Shown piece after piece: positions 22,765 through 36,488 of a DNA stretch of 64,000 nucleotides. The position numbers and the translations under genes were made by a program. The first letter of the stretch is position 1; each line of letters opens with the position of its first letter. The notes under the pieces are model-generated. The model was given only the letters and a program-made list of their open reading frames with translations. It was not told the origin of the DNA and did no database searches. The DNA is from Lycorma delicatula (taxonomy: Eukaryota > Arthropoda > Insecta > Hemiptera > Fulgoridae), in NCBI RefSeq assembly GCF_047948215.1, contig NC_134456.1, forward strand, positions 195,808,034 to 195,872,033. Direction: 5' to 3'.

Positions 22765-24289
22765 TTGCTTTTTTAAGGGCTGGAATATCAATTTAATGTC
22801 GATAAAGGCTAATAACCCAGATTATATATAAATTTATTTCTAAGATTAATTCTCATAATAAATTTTTTTATAAAATTAATTTTTTGAAAAAAAAACTGTA
22901 GCAAAAAATTTTTATTTAATACATTTTTATTAAAATTTTTGATTTTGACAAATTTCATGTTAAAATGAAAATTAATGATGACATGTTTCATTAAAACGTT
23001 TAGCCAGATCAGATAGTGAAAATTTTAGTTTAAGCGCTATTTTAAATCATTTTATTTGAATTATAATTTTTACTAACTTGGATATTGTAGCAAATAAAAG
23101 TGAGAAAATATTGTCCGTAAAAAAATGACCCCCTCCTGATTTTCTCGACGTGTGTGGGCGCACGCGCGTATGTGTGTGGGTAAATTAAGTTTTACATCTC
23201 TAATAAACTAATAATGAGATTTTATATAATAGTTTGTTTATTCGGGAAATAGGATCAATCTGTTATTTTTACAAAATCAGTAGAGCGGATGGTGTGATAC
23301 TGGGTAGTGGTGATATATTACGAAGATGTCATGCAAAAAAATTCTATTTTTGTGCGTGCCTTTTCATTTATTTAAGATTATATCGTTTGAAAAAACATTA
23401 ATTTTGTTTATATTCTTAAAAAAAGAAATTGAATTTAATATCTTTCCTAACCTTTAAATGTTTCAATTTATTAAATTAAAATGTTCAAGTGAGGCTGTTA
23501 TCAGGTTAGGAATAAATTTTTATCATCAGAAGGTTTGGGATAATTCACCTCTCCACCAATGTTAAATATAGCAGTTCTTTACATTTCTATTCTTCTTATT
23601 CATTTTCCTGAAGATTTTTTCTAAAACACTTTTATCAGCAGGGTACAATTTTAAACCCGTATCATTTAGGATCAATAAATCGTCAGCGTTAAATATGAAG
23701 ATTCTAAGATTTCTTTTTTAGTCTGTGAAAATATCGACTTTATAAGTATTTTTGTTATATTTTCTAAATGAAACGTTGTGAGATTGAAAAAATTCTCAGC
23801 TTCATTCTTGAGGTAGGGAGGAATTTTTAATTTTTTTTAAATTAATTTTTCTGGAAAATATTCCAGAATATTATTTTTAACCGAAGTTTTATGATAAGTT
23901 GCAACTTACTTTTTCACACTATTAAATTTTGGCTACGTTAAAACTCCTATGACACATCGTTGTAGAACTTTTTTTGTGATTCTGTTTAGATGAGAAAATA
24001 AGTGAATAAATAAAAAGAAAATGAGTATGATTCTACGGGTATAATAATTTTAAATTCTATCCCTGAGGAAAAATTCTTTTAACGTAGTAAATAATGATAA
24101 TGAAATAAAATTATGCGTGTAAAAGTTTTGCTAGTATTTATTTAAAAGTAAGTCTTTTATAATTGAGTTTTATCTTCTTAATATTTTGTTTACATTTTTC
24201 GTCCGTTTTCTTATTGGAAAGAGTGATGACATCTTGCTTGGAATGAAGTACGTGATTCCGTTTATGTCTGCAAGGATTTATAAAAATGA
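22764..24289. other. AT-rich stretch, no gene seen
   Basis: Includes a purine-pyrimidine stretch GTGTGTGGGCGCACGCGCGT at about 23150-23169. The block 23505-23555 (GTTATCAGGTTAGGAATAAA) resembles two blocks near 54.6 kb and may be a scrap of an old repeat. Confidence 0.45.
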
Positions 24290-24800
24290 AGAAGATCTAT
24301 TCGGTAGGAGTACAGCAGGTGGAGGTTGGTAGGGGGTTCCACAATATCCGTTCAGTCGGATGGATAGGTGGATATGGAATGGGATGGTAGATGGAAGTCG
24401 TCGACAATCAGGTGTTGCTCGCTAGTAGTTGTGGCTGCGACAGGAGTGTGCTGGTAGTGACTGGATACGGAGGTGCGGTGTTCACTTTTAATGGGATTTG
24501 TAAGTGATGGAGAGAGAGCTGGGATCATTAATATAATGTGATGCAAGGCTGCCGCCGGGCTGTAAGACCGTTATCGTGTGCTTCCCCCGGGACAAACCCG
24601 GGGACTCATTGGGATTCCGCGCAGGAGTCTTGCACTTCATTTCCCCGTGTTAGGGATCAACAAAACTTCCTCCACAATCTGCCTCGACCTCTCCTTCCCA
24701 TCAATGTTTCTTACTCCTATTTCCCTCGACTCCATTTTTGCTCTCTCGATCTCTTAAATCTCTCTTTATTGTGTTTTGAATTCTCCTGGAAACTAGCAAA
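24290..24800. other. GC-rich island with possible minus-strand exon
   Basis: The most GC-rich unexplained patch in the window. On the minus strand, 24500 down to 24352 reads as a Ser/Thr/His/Pro-rich segment (HYQHTPVAATTTSEQH; DDFHLPSHSISTYPSD) that ends at a TGA. It lies downstream of a pyrimidine-rich run with an AG near 24502. On the plus strand 24538-24810 is open but Cys/Pro/Leu-rich. The site CCCCCGGGACAAACCCGGGG at about 24585-24604 can pair with itself. It could be a terminal exon of a regulatory protein, a CpG-type regulatory island, or an old insertion. I recognise no domain. Confidence 0.28.
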
Positions 24801-26140
24801 CAGTACTTAATCTAAAACATTTTTTCATATCTGTTTCTGACTTTTACTAATAGTAAATGGGGTTCTGATAATTATATTTCCTGTCTTAAAGAAAGCTTTT
24901 CTAACTGTAGGCTACGATCCTGAAGGAACAATAATTACATTACTTAATTGTTCATATTTAAAATAAATTTCGTGCCAGGATTTGATCTGTAAATCGTTTA
25001 TCATTGATACTTAATGAATAAAGAAATATATTTTAATAGAAAATGATGTGAGATAAGTGCTTAATGTACATACATAACATTTCAAAAAGACTGGATGAAC
25101 AGTGTATTACGCATAATTTAAAAATATAAAGATGTAGTTAATCTTCTATTATCGTAATATCGGTTCTAGAGCACAAATATAATATGGTTTTGTATTATTA
25201 TTATTTATAAGTTATTATAAACTCATTTACCTCCAAGATAGAGACGTAAAAGGGTATATAATAAAAAAATATTTTTTTTTTATTAAACACTAATTTAAAT
25301 TATTAGTTAATTCATATAGAATAACGTTTTTTATTTGTCAAATATTTCAATGTTTATACATCGCAATACAGAATAAAGTCATAAGTAGAAAAGACTTTAA
25401 TATTCAAATGATTTGGGCTTTAAATTAATTGTTGATGTACTAAATGATAATTATTATTTTTTTTTAAATGTGTGTACTTTCCGTGAAAAATTAGGTGTAC
25501 TGATGACTTATAGAACTGGAAGCATAGAGTACTTTTTAAACAAAAAAAAAAAGTTTGATAAAGTTTTCTGGTAATTATCGTAAACTATTGCTAAGTCTGT
25601 ATCGCCAAAATGCATTATGTTTGATTCTTCTGTGTGGTAAGCATTACTATCTAATAGAATCGCATGAAGTTAAAAGCTGGTTAAACTTTTACATTGTAAT
25701 ATATAATTAAAGTTAGGTTATACACGCGTGTAGATTGGTGTAGCTGGTAGAAGTTTTTAGAAAATGGTTGAATTCACGAAACCGATAATTAAACATTGTG
25801 GTAAAATGTAAAAAATATGTACAATTTCATATTAAAAGTGTAGAGCAGAGTAGAAAAGTTTAAGTTAATGTAATTTTTGTAATTCTTATACGCTAAACTA
25901 AATAGTACAGTTATACAATACTTTTTTTTTATTTTGATTGGCTTAGAGCTCAAGACATTTTATCATAATACCTACCCATTATTATGTTATTATTCTCTTT
26001 TCTTCCTATTAGATCAACTTTAATTTAATTTGTTGTCGTATGATGTTTTATTAAAACAGTGAAAGTACAATTTGTTGTTCTAATAATGTGTATTACGGAG
26101 ATCAAGGTTTTCCAGTTTGTTAAAGCAGGATTTGGACTTA
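24801..26140. other. AT-rich stretch, no gene seen
   Basis: Nothing recognised. Confidence 0.5.
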
Positions 26141-26178
26141 GTACCAATATGTGATGCAGTAGCATCACATATTGGTAC
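26141..26178. repeat. Perfect hairpin, 17-bp stem
   Basis: GTACCAATATGTGATGC (26141-26157), four-base loop AGTA, then its exact reverse complement at 26162-26178. A third, direct partial copy (TTGGTACATCACATATT) lies at about 26245-26261, so the word has been copied locally. No Pol II or III signals were recognised. Confidence 0.9.
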
Positions 26179-28997
26179 ATATTATACATATTAATATTAC
26201 ATATTACTATGTAATAATAATATGCAGGAAAATTAGTACATATTATTGGTACATCACATATTTAAAAAAAATATATATATATATAAATAAATAAAATAAA
26301 ATGTTTTTTATTTTTTGAAAAAGTATTCTTGATTGTTATTTCATTATAAGATCTTTTCTTCGTCTGCACTTTATTACTTGTATTACAAATTTATTTATCT
26401 ATTTAACGATTTATTTCCAAATAATTCTCACATTTATTTAATTTGTTTCAGTTAAAATGGTGGTTGTAATAAAATCATATTATTTTTCATATAATTTTAA
26501 TCGAAGAATAATTAAAATAGTTTTCATTGTCACATTATTTCAAAACTAATTTAAATTTCATAGTTTTTTAAAAATTTATTTATAATTAATGAAGTTCAAT
26601 TCTTTCTTAGAAAGGACGTTTATATTCTTATGAATAATTCCTCAAACATTCACTTCGAGTTGTAACCGCTCACCTAAGGTGAGAGAGCGTTTACAGAAAT
26701 GTTATCTACGACATAAAACGGGAAACATACTGCAGTATTTACACAATAAAAATAACCTATTTGGCACGTTTAAATCTCTTATAGCGGCATGAACATAAAA
26801 TTATTACACGATAATATTGACTAAGAAGAGTAATAATACTTTATTCTTGTTTACATTATAATTTATGAAAATATTTGAAATTATCTTTTAATTTATAGGA
26901 ATGATGTTATCATGAAAACTGATAAGTACTAAAGAAGTGAAATAAATTACAGAAAAAATAGGTGGGGCAATTAATTTATTTTTATCTTTATGTTTATTAT
27001 GCTATCTAATTTGTTCTGGATACTTTCAGGCATTAAAAATGTCAAAACAAAATATAAACAACGGTAATATACTGATTATTTTATAACATGATTGAATTAT
27101 CTTCAGTCGACTAAAAAAATATTTACTTTATTAGGCTAACTGTTTATACGTGTTATTTTACGGCTTTTTAAATCAAATATAGAAACCAGAATGTAAATAA
27201 GTTTGGATTTAGTGTCACGTGAAATCACAATTAGTCATTTTTGTCTTTATGTAGGCTTAAGATGAGAAAAATATAACGTTATCACACCGGTGTGATTTGA
27301 AAAGTAAAGTGACTATCCTTACGTTATTTCTTGATTTTATTTTACTTAAAACCTTGAGCTTGTCGTAGGCTTTAGTGCACTTTTTATTTCATTTCGTTTC
27401 ACGTTAATTATGTAGTTTTCCCTGTGATTTTCTCTAGTGTTTAGAGAATACCAATACGAAGATTTTTTAATCCTTCGTCAGGTTGAATAATCACTGAACT
27501 TTTTATTACCAAATGTTTGTTGCAGATCTGACATTAATCAACCCGACGGGATATATACCCACTATTAAAGGCAATTTCAGTCATACACCAACCATCTTTA
27601 CTGTATGTAGCCTAATGGCCATAACGGTATTTTAAGATAAAATTAATTTATAACTATAAGACAGGAATAACAGGACTAGATCCACAAGTTCCTTTAATGA
27701 GATTTTTCAGTTAGTACCTGATCAAAACAACTATTATATTCTGACAGATATAATTAAGCGCAATGCTTCTTCCTAATAATTAGTGTTATGTTCATAGTGC
27801 TAAAGAATTCTTTATAACTTGTTCGTGGAAATAATCTATTATCTCAATATTTGAATTATAAAATCACTTCAGATGGTCTCATGCAAGGAAAAAGATTAAA
27901 AATATAGAAGATTTAGAAAAACATAGAACTTAAAAATAGATAAAATTATTGAACCAAGATTACATAGTAGACATCATCATTGCGATCTTAATATAACTTA
28001 CACGAAGTATTTTCAACCGATCAATGAAACCTTATCTTACCCAATCAGTGATTAAATTTTCCATTGCATCCGATGGATTAAAATTCTGTGGAAAAGTTCA
28101 ATGAATTTAATCCCCTTATGGTAGAGTCCTCAGTAAAAAGAAGGAGTGGGAAGTGGGTTAAAGGAATCCCCAGACAATCCCAAAAATTACGTCACCATCC
28201 CGGCAAGGAACGACCTGCTTTATAAACTCAAATTTCTTCAGTCTTTTAGATAAAGCTAGTGTGGTGACAGAACCAGAACTGAAATACGTATAATTATTTT
28301 TAAATTATTTTTGATGGGATCGGTGAAAGTTCAACTAATTTAACAATCCTTAAATAGCCATAAATTTTGGTTAATAATTAATTTGGTTATTAGATTTTCC
28401 ATGGAATCCAAAATGAGCTACAGTGTTAATGCATATTTTAAGAAATTAGGGAAGTTAAGACTATTAAAATGATTACTAATGGCGTAGTACAGATGATTGT
28501 AATTTTTTTTGGATGATCTAATTTTTCCAGATGCTGAAGATAACTTGATAAAATGTGAAATTTATTTAGATCATTGAACCAGGTTCTATAAGCAATTACA
28601 GTTACTTGTAAGCAGTTACAACGTAAAACCCATAACAATTGACGATAAATTTGACGTAATATGAAAGTATCCCAAGGAAAAATGAAATCAAAAACATATA
28701 GGTCGGCGAAAGTTGACGGAATCATCCCTTACGCAATACTATTACGATTTATTTAGTAGTATAATATGAATGTCAGTATAACAGGGCACAATTTCTATTT
28801 TCTGTCATGGTCTTATAGAATTGGTAAATGGCTATTAAATAAATAAATCTGGAAATATTTATTATTTAAATTCATTTTTTGGTTAGATTAATTTATCCCA
28901 TTTAATTATTTTTTAATGACGCTTTAAACGGTTTTATAATCATAAATTTTACAAATTCTGAAAAATATTTTGACATTTATCAAAATGTCAATTTGTC
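26179..28997. other. AT-rich stretch, no gene seen
   Basis: Apart from (AT)n at about 26271-26284, nothing recognised. The part at 28100-28240 is slightly GC-richer without an open frame. The minus frame 28438-28725 (95 codons) has no motif I know and a random-looking composition. Confidence 0.45.
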
Positions 28998-29020
28998 AAA
29001 ATCATGTTTAACATGATTTT
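28998..29020. repeat. Near-perfect 23-bp palindrome
   Basis: AAAATCATGTT and AACATGATTTT flank a single central T. Just upstream TGACATT...AATGTCA forms another small inverted repeat, so the 28960-29060 patch is rich in hairpins. Confidence 0.8.
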
Positions 29021-32000
29021 TCTTAACCCAAATGATTTTGATCTTCAAAATCGTTCAGTGTATAATTTATTAATTTGATAATAAAATAACAGATAAGAAA
29101 TTGTTTTAAAATATTTTTATTTTGCAATCTATCAGAGTAATAAAAATCCAGTACAGAACTAATGTAGCATTAATACATTTACACCTTTTGTTTATTCATT
29201 GCTTACTGTTGTCAATATTAATATTTTTAATCTATATTATAGCACCTTTTGAGTTTTTGAACGATTTCTGCTGATTATTGAACTAAGTTACGCGAATAAA
29301 TATATTTGTCGTATTTCAAGGTTATCTATAAGTACGAATATTAACGTGCCTTATACGTTAACATTAGAATCACCAGCAATCTTCTAAAAATCTTCCTCGG
29401 GTACTCTCGTTTATCCTACAGTTGTATGTGTAGTCGCGTATAGGTATTAAATGAGTGTGTGTGTGCGCGCGCGTGTCAAATTCGTGTAATAATTATTTCT
29501 GTACTAATCTTGATCTTCATTTTCTTTATGGATTGTTGTAATAAAAACCCACTATATTACCATTAACGTATGATTAATATTTTAGAAATGGCTGATGTGT
29601 CGAAGCGTCCTTTTAGAGTAATTTTTTTTCTCAATCATTTTGTGAAAATTATATGAAAGTGTTGAAAAATATGTGCAGAGGTTTAATACTTCGTAAACGT
29701 ATTACAATTTATCAAATCTAAAAAAAAGGTTTTTCAGAATTAAACTTGAAATTTTCCAGAAAAATCTGTTGAATGTATTATGTAAAATTAGTAGCTTAGG
29801 GGTGGTCATTTTATTTCTTTGATTTACTTTACCGTACAAACTTGTTGTATAACCTATTAATTTTTTTTGAATGGGACTACAATCAATATATTGCATAGAT
29901 CATGTGTACTTTTAAAATATGGAGGCGTGAGAGTGTTTTGGTATATGAAAATACTGTTGGTATCCAACGTCACATTGGAGAATAAATTTGACCTATTCGG
30001 ATTTAAATGGCTTTAAATTTTGTAGGAAGAAACTACACTAGCTGTAGAAAATTTATAAGCAAATAATTTTAGTGAACTTGATATATCATCGCATTAATAT
30101 ACGTTATAACTTTCATTGTGCCATCAATTTGCTCATTTTAAAAATTCATTTTTAGAGATAAGAGAAGAAGGAATGTTTGTTACTGTAGAGAATTCCCCCC
30201 TCACTTCCAGTTTTCTTCACTACCTCTACTACCCTTACATAAGATAAGCAATGATTATCGTACAAGTCAAGTTATGACTTTGCCGTTTGCGATAGCGCAC
30301 GACTTTAAATGTGAAGAAAGCACTTTGTTGTCTTCATGGTGAAAGATGAGCTCTTAAAATCCAGCTCTGAAGGTTACTACTATAGTTTAGTTCCAAAGTA
30401 ATGCAGTCTTACCATTTTGTGAATATTATTCATGCCGTATAAAATAATATCATATTCCTTTTATTATAAATGATATTATATGTGTATGAATTTCATATAT
30501 ACATGATTTATCAATCAGTTATGTTACTAATAAAAAGTACAAAATAAAATACATCGTATGTTACGTTATACTCGTAGTTAAATTTTATTTTTGAATTATT
30601 GATTAATGAATTTATAGTGCGAATACTTTATTTAAGTAGTTTCTGTTTAATACTGTATAGTAAATTAACAAATTCTGTAGTTACTAAGATAAAGAAGAAT
30701 ACTTTTTTTCACGCTGTATTCAGAAAATTACTAGAAATTTACGTATCAGAACATTTAAGCGTAACATAAAAATAATGTACGTATTTGTTTAAACATATAT
30801 ATGCTTTGGTCAAAATTATCACTACTAGTTCAATTACCCGGCGTTTCACTAGTTATCAGTCGTTATCTACTAACCGGAAGAAAACTTTTGACAGAATTTT
30901 GAAAAATATTTCGTTAAAAAGTTGTGATAATTTTTGTAGTTCTTCACATACTTTTGTTCCGTAGCATAATAAACTAAACTGCAGTATGAGATAATGGATC
31001 ACGAAATAAAACAAGATTTCATGAAGGGAGTGTGACTTCTTTAGTAAATCATTTTTGACAGGTTAACAACCTTCTTAATACGTCTCGATTCTGAGCATTT
31101 CCCTTCATTTCCTTATTGCTTCTTCTTATCCGAATCTCCGAAAGAATTTTATGCTTTCTTCTTTTTCTTTCCTTCACTTTTCTCCTAAAGATCCTTCGTT
31201 GAAGAAAATTTCTACGAAGAATTGCCCAAATCAAGATTTTTGCTGTTCTTTATTAACTTTACCCATTTCTTTTCCTCACCTAGTCTTCTCATTATCTCCT
31301 TATTTTTCATTTTGTCCATTCAATTAACTTTCTCGTTCTCCGTTATCACATTTCAAAACTTTATTTTTCGTTCTTTTTGAGTGTGCGCAATCTAGAATCA
31401 GATAATTGCATAACTCACAAAGAACGTTCGTAAACCTCTTTCTTAGTTCAATCGAGATCCTTCGAAGGAAGTGTATCCTGTTCGAAACTCTAAAAATTGT
31501 TGTTAAAGGAAATTTTTAAAATTTTAATTGTTTTCCTTTGGTTCATCTCGGGTAAAAGGCTACTTTTGTCTACTATACGAATTGCGTTAGTGAACGGAGA
31601 GCAGGTATTACAGTCATATAACGATGTTTTCTTCATAAAATAATAGAAACATGAACTTAAAATGTGTTATACTGCCACTTTTTGTCTTTTGTTTTATATC
31701 TTGTCAATTTTAGCTACAAAATATTGTTTCTTATATATAATACGTAATGAAAACATAATATTATCGTGGAATCTTATTATCACATGCTTGTTATAGATCG
31801 ATCCAATCCTATAACGAAAAAAGCAAATGAAATTCATTCTAATGTCAGGAAGAAAAGAAATAGATTCAGTAAGAGCGTTAACGGAATTTCCAGTCGTTGA
31901 GTGCAACTACAGAAGCAAAACATAAAATTCATAACTTTCCGACAATTGCAAGATGTACAGCACTCGTTTCTAATTGGAACTCCACTTAACTTGAAAGAAT

Positions 32001-33824
32001 TCTACCTAAAATATCATTAAACTTAATTTAACTAAGTGATAAAATTAAAGAATAACAGTGTCTCCTTTGCAAAATTAAAAAAAAAAAATACTGAAATATA
32101 TTAAATATTTATGGGCTTTAATGTTTTCATTAAATTTTGCAAGGCCGTTTTTCCTTACAAGTTTTGTAGAAAAATGTGAAGTCCATTTCATTAAAAATAA
32201 TATCATATAATATATCATATCACTAAAATAATTTTTAGTTTAATGAACGACTAAAAATCCGCGTTAAAATAATTTATCCTGCAGTTTTTATTTTAATAAA
32301 ACTGTTGTGATTTGAGAAGAGTTTATGTCCAAATATTTGGCAAAAGAAAATCAGTAATTTAATTTTTTCTTATTTAGGCTGTATTTTGTAGTTTAATTTT
32401 CGTCATTCCTCAGTTCAAAAATGTATTATAAAGTAAAAAAAGAACAGTATTAAAAAAAAAACTTAGTCGTAAAAACAAAGACATACCATAAATTTGACAT
32501 ATACCGTTGTATCAAAAAATTTTAGGATTAAACTAATTTTCAGTAATTTCACTATGTAGTGTCTGAAGAAATTTCGGAATTGTATGATTTGACTAAGTTC
32601 CCGAACAAAAATATTTAGGTATAGATTTAATCTTACTTGATAATGATGTTGCTTATAGCTATCGTTACTGTTTTATATTACAAAAATTTTAACTGGTAAC
32701 AAAATATATTTTATTATAAGAATTTATGTTATTATTTTATATGTTACATCAGTTACTTAAATTAATAAATACAAAAATCAGTTCTCAGTGTTATAAAAAG
32801 GTCTTTCTAATAGTAGACAAGTACGAAATCAGTAAATATCTTATATATATTTAAAATTACTAAATATGTAAAACATATTACCTTTGCATTCGATAATCCT
32901 AATTCCTTTTTATAGAACTTATAGAACAAATTTCTCTTTACGCTTCTGATTTTTTATCATTTTTACACACTGTCTTACTTGGGGGCAATTTAACAGTTCA
33001 GTTGAATACATCCACTCATTACAAAGTTATAGGTATATCGACGAAGTTGTTCCTTAAGGACGTTCACCTATTCCCGGTATTATTTAGTATTTTTAGAGGA
33101 AAGTAACTTTTTGTTGGAGTATCTATGTAAGCCGGTCCCGGTCAATAAGAATGGTTAATCAGTTATCTGCTGCTGCTATCTGGTTAAAAATATTTCAATA
33201 TCTCAAAGGATGGGTCCGGGATGAGCGTCTGAAGGCTTAAAATACTTCTTAGGATTAAGTTTTTCGTTTTTCAACCTCTCTGAGGTTAGATCGTTCTTCT
33301 TTACCACCAACATCTTTTCTTTCCCTTGATCCTTTTTTCACCTTTTTTGCTCTGTGGATGAAGGTCTAATTCTTTTAGTTTCATATTAAGGATGTCGAAA
33401 TCTACAGATCTATATGATAAGCTTAGATTTGCTTAGCTTTGTATGATTTGGTGGAAGATGAGTTGCTTTTGGATCGATCTGGACATTTTATTTCCTATCT
33501 GTGACTACACGATAATATGAATATTCGGCACGCTGGTCGTAGTCCATATGAGTAAATCTCCGTATTCTGATTTCTATTAAAATTCAAAAATATGAGTTGA
33601 TGGATATTTTTTAGTTATTAATGAATTTGAGAGGAGGATTATTTGGTTTAAATTGTATACTGCTAATGAAAATATTCTTAAACACGTTTCTAATTCTTTT
33701 AATCCCTGGTATTTCGTTATTTATTTTTTGAACCATTCACTTTTTTATATTCTATATAAAAATTCATGCATTTTATAGTATTTTATAAGTACTGGGTAAT
33801 AAGGGGAAATTATAATTTTATATA
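29021..33824. other. AT-rich stretch, no gene seen
   Basis: Contains a short (GT)n/(GC)n run at about 29456-29475. The patch around 33120-33330 (AAGCCGGTCCCGGTCAATAA; TCTGCTGCTGCTATCTGG) is GC-richer and may be a scrap of an old element, but I cannot name it. The frames at 31049-31234 and 31694-31906 look like chance. Confidence 0.4.
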
Positions 33825-33852
33825 CAGAGTGATTCAAAGAAACGGGAAATTT
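33825..33852 (+). repeat. Terminal inverted repeat, left
   Basis: Starts CAGAGTGATTCAAAGAAA after TATA and matches the right end in 26 of 28 positions. Confidence 0.95.
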
Positions 33853-33951
33853 AAAAAATTAAATAACGTTAATGAAAACTTTTTTTAGAAAATGAATTTT
33901 ATTTCATTTAATTGTATAAATGTTGCCATTTTAGGATACATACATTTTAGT

Positions 33952-35053
33952 TTATTTTTTAAAGATGACATCTTGCAGGCGACCTCCTCTTCTACGTAAA
34001 CACTCACGAAGTCTCTTCGTTAAATTGTTCATGGTTTGACGTAACATCTCAACTGGAATTTCCGCAATTGCTTCTCGGATCTTTGCCTTCAGTTCTTCCG
34101 TTGTAGCAGGTCTACTGTTGAACACTTTGCTTTTAAGGTGACCCCCCACAAAAAGTAATCGCAAGCTGAGAGATCAGGCGATCTGGGAGGCCATCTAATG
34201 TCACCATTTCGTGAAATGACACGTTGTCCAAACAATCGGCGTACAGCTGCTATCGATATTCGTGCAGTATGTGACGTTGCTCCGTCTTGTTGAAACCAGG
34301 CTGTGTTAAGAATCGCTGGAAATCTCTTTTGTTGTTCCACAACAAAGGTTTCAAGCACGGCTACATAACGAGCTGACGTCACTGTAATCGCAAGACCGTT
34401 GTCATCCTCAAAAAAATAAGGGCCTATAACACCGTCAGATGACATAGCACACCACACGGTCACTTTCTGGCTGTGCAACGGACGCTGGTATAGCTGCGTA
34501 GGATTTTCTTGTGCCCGGTATCTGAAATTTTGCTTGTTAACAAATCCACTGAGGTGGAAATGCGCTTCCTCTGACATCCACAGTTCGTGAACAAATTCTT
34601 CGTTATCATTTATCTTCTGAAGCATTACATTACAGAATTGTGCTCGCACAACTGCATCGTTCGGTTTCAGTTCCTGGACGATCTGCAACTTGTACGGATG
34701 GAATTGCAAATCCTTCACTAACATTCTTCGAACACTTGAACTATGCAATTGTAAAGATGCTCAAAGACGACGGATTGACCGATGTGGACTTCGTGTGACA
34801 GCATCTTGTAAAGCTTGAACATTCTGTGGTGTACGGACGGTTCGCTCACCGCCTGGAGGTTTCTTTTTCATTGCCGAACCGGTTTCCTCAAAATTAGATA
34901 TCCATGTTTTAATTGGATGTGCTGATGGAACACGGTGTGCCGTCCCAGATTAAAATGACGGCGAAATTCTCTACGCGCTCCCTCCACACTGTCATTGTTT
35001 TTGTAAAACACTTTGATAGCAAATGCACGTTGCGCACCACTCCAAGGTTCCAT
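33952..35053 (-). pseudogene. Mariner-like transposase, three disabling lesions
   Basis: Would encode a transposase of about 366 aa. I chose the ATG at 35053-35051 because the protein from there (MEPWSGAQRAFAIKVFYKN) opens like the family's DUF4817/HTH N-terminus. The earlier in-frame ATG at 35140 lies in the terminal repeat. Then follow the linker (HPIKTWISNFEETGS), SSSVRRMLVKDLQFHPYK, and the catalytic domain: EEAHFHLSG, VTVWCAMSSDG, WFQQDGATSHTA, WPPRSPDLSACDYFLWG. The spacing between second and third acidic residues is 41, so DD41D as in the rosa-like group. The first catalytic position is Glu (SEEAHF) where Asp is expected. Lesions are a frameshift near 34933, a TGA at 34763-34761 (an Arg codon by context), and a frameshift at the six-C run near 34146. 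Confidence 0.93.
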
Positions 35054-35139
35054 GACAACTAAATGGCAGGATAGGTTAGAGAGGCTGGCGCCACTTATCA
35101 AGTGGTACCAATCGCCCACGGCTACCAACACAACTTTCA

Positions 35140-35167
35140 AAATTTTCCATTTCTTTGAATCACTCTG
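35140..35167 (-). repeat. Terminal inverted repeat, right
   Basis: On the minus strand it starts CAGAGTGATTCAAAGAAA, followed outside by TATA. Confidence 0.95.
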
Positions 35168-36488
35168 TATAAGCTTTTAACAAAACAAATTAGTAATAGT
35201 AATTATATATATAGTGATTATTTTTCTGGTATGTATTTTAATGTTTACTTTAAGATGTGAAATAGTTTTGAAATTGGAATATGTTTCAATTACTAGGTAT
35301 TATTTGCGTAGTATAAAAAAAAGAAAGGAAATCGAATATTTTTATATGCAATAAATTATTCAGTATAGTGAAGAATATTTTGTGTCGTTATTTAATCCTG
35401 TTTTGCAAGGATTTGTAAATTAAAACTTAAATCAAAGAAGCTTATTATATAATTTTATTTGAGTACGTAATTTTATTACTGATAATAATCTGTTGGGAAG
35501 TTAATTTTTCATTACATATAAAATTTTTCGCTTTTTATTTTTATCTTCATAAGTAGAATTTGAACTTTTTTTTGGCAATAAATTTTATCTTTACTGACAT
35601 CAGTATTATCATAATTTCAATATGTTAATTTTATGACGTTATAAAAATTTTAAAGATTTTAACAGATTAATCCATAACTTTATATCATTTATAAAGAAGT
35701 ATTATATTATTTTATGATAATATTTTCGCAAAGAAAGTCATAAATTTATTACATTTGTATTTTTTAGGCTATCTGTCGACAGTTTTTACTTTAAAAATCA
35801 GCAGGTTAATTTAATTAAATATCATATAAAGGGTTGATTTGATACAATCAGCTTAACTTACATCTTACGCATCTTATACAAGATATTTCCTTCTAATGCA
35901 AAAATAAATCAAATTAAAGGAATGAATATTTTTCAGTTTTTTATGAAACTATTAGATATTAAAGGAACATGTATCTTGAGCAAAGCAATAACAAAGTTTA
36001 TTTTTATATAAATTAGGGCTGCATATTTTTATGATTATTAGACGTATTCTATAGTTGATATCTGTTCATCAATTTGAAAAATGTTGATGAAAACACTAAA
36101 GTTATAAAAATCAGGAAATATGGAAGTTAGATAAATACAAATAAGGATTTTGAATTATATTTTAACTGTTTATAAGTTTTTATGCTGCTTTATTAAGCTT
36201 GGAGATATCAATATAATAGAATTTTTAAACGGTTTTATACTCTGAGCTTGCAATACGATACATAGATATATTAGTAAGATCTAGTGGTGTTTGTGAATCT
36301 GTAATTCTTTTACGCAAAAACTACCAACCGATTGAACTGAAATTTTGCATGAACATAATTTTTATACTTAAAAAGAACATAGGATATTGCCGTTACAAAA
36401 TGTTTCACAGTTTCTTTACTAAACCATTGGTCAAATGAAAGTTGAAGACCACTTGCTGTATTTGAAATTAAATTTTATACAAAACCTC
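35168..36488. other. AT-rich stretch, no gene seen
   Basis: Nothing recognised. Confidence 0.5.

Larger units (their letters stand above)
33825..35167 (-). mobile_element. Mariner-like (IS630-Tc1-mariner) DNA transposon, near complete
   Basis: A 1343-bp element with 28-bp terminal inverted repeats that begin CAGAGTGATTCAAAGAAA and differ at two positions (33825-33852 and 35140-35167). Each end is flanked by TATA, which fits TA target duplication. It carries a single transposase gene on the minus strand. Structure and size are those of a full-length element; only the coding sequence is damaged. The ends should still be recognisable by a related active transposase, so it could have acted as a non-autonomous copy. 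Confidence 0.95.

Noticed and set aside
33952..34164. Independent 70-aa protein on the minus strand
   Set aside because: It is the transposase C-terminus displaced by the frameshift at the six-C run.
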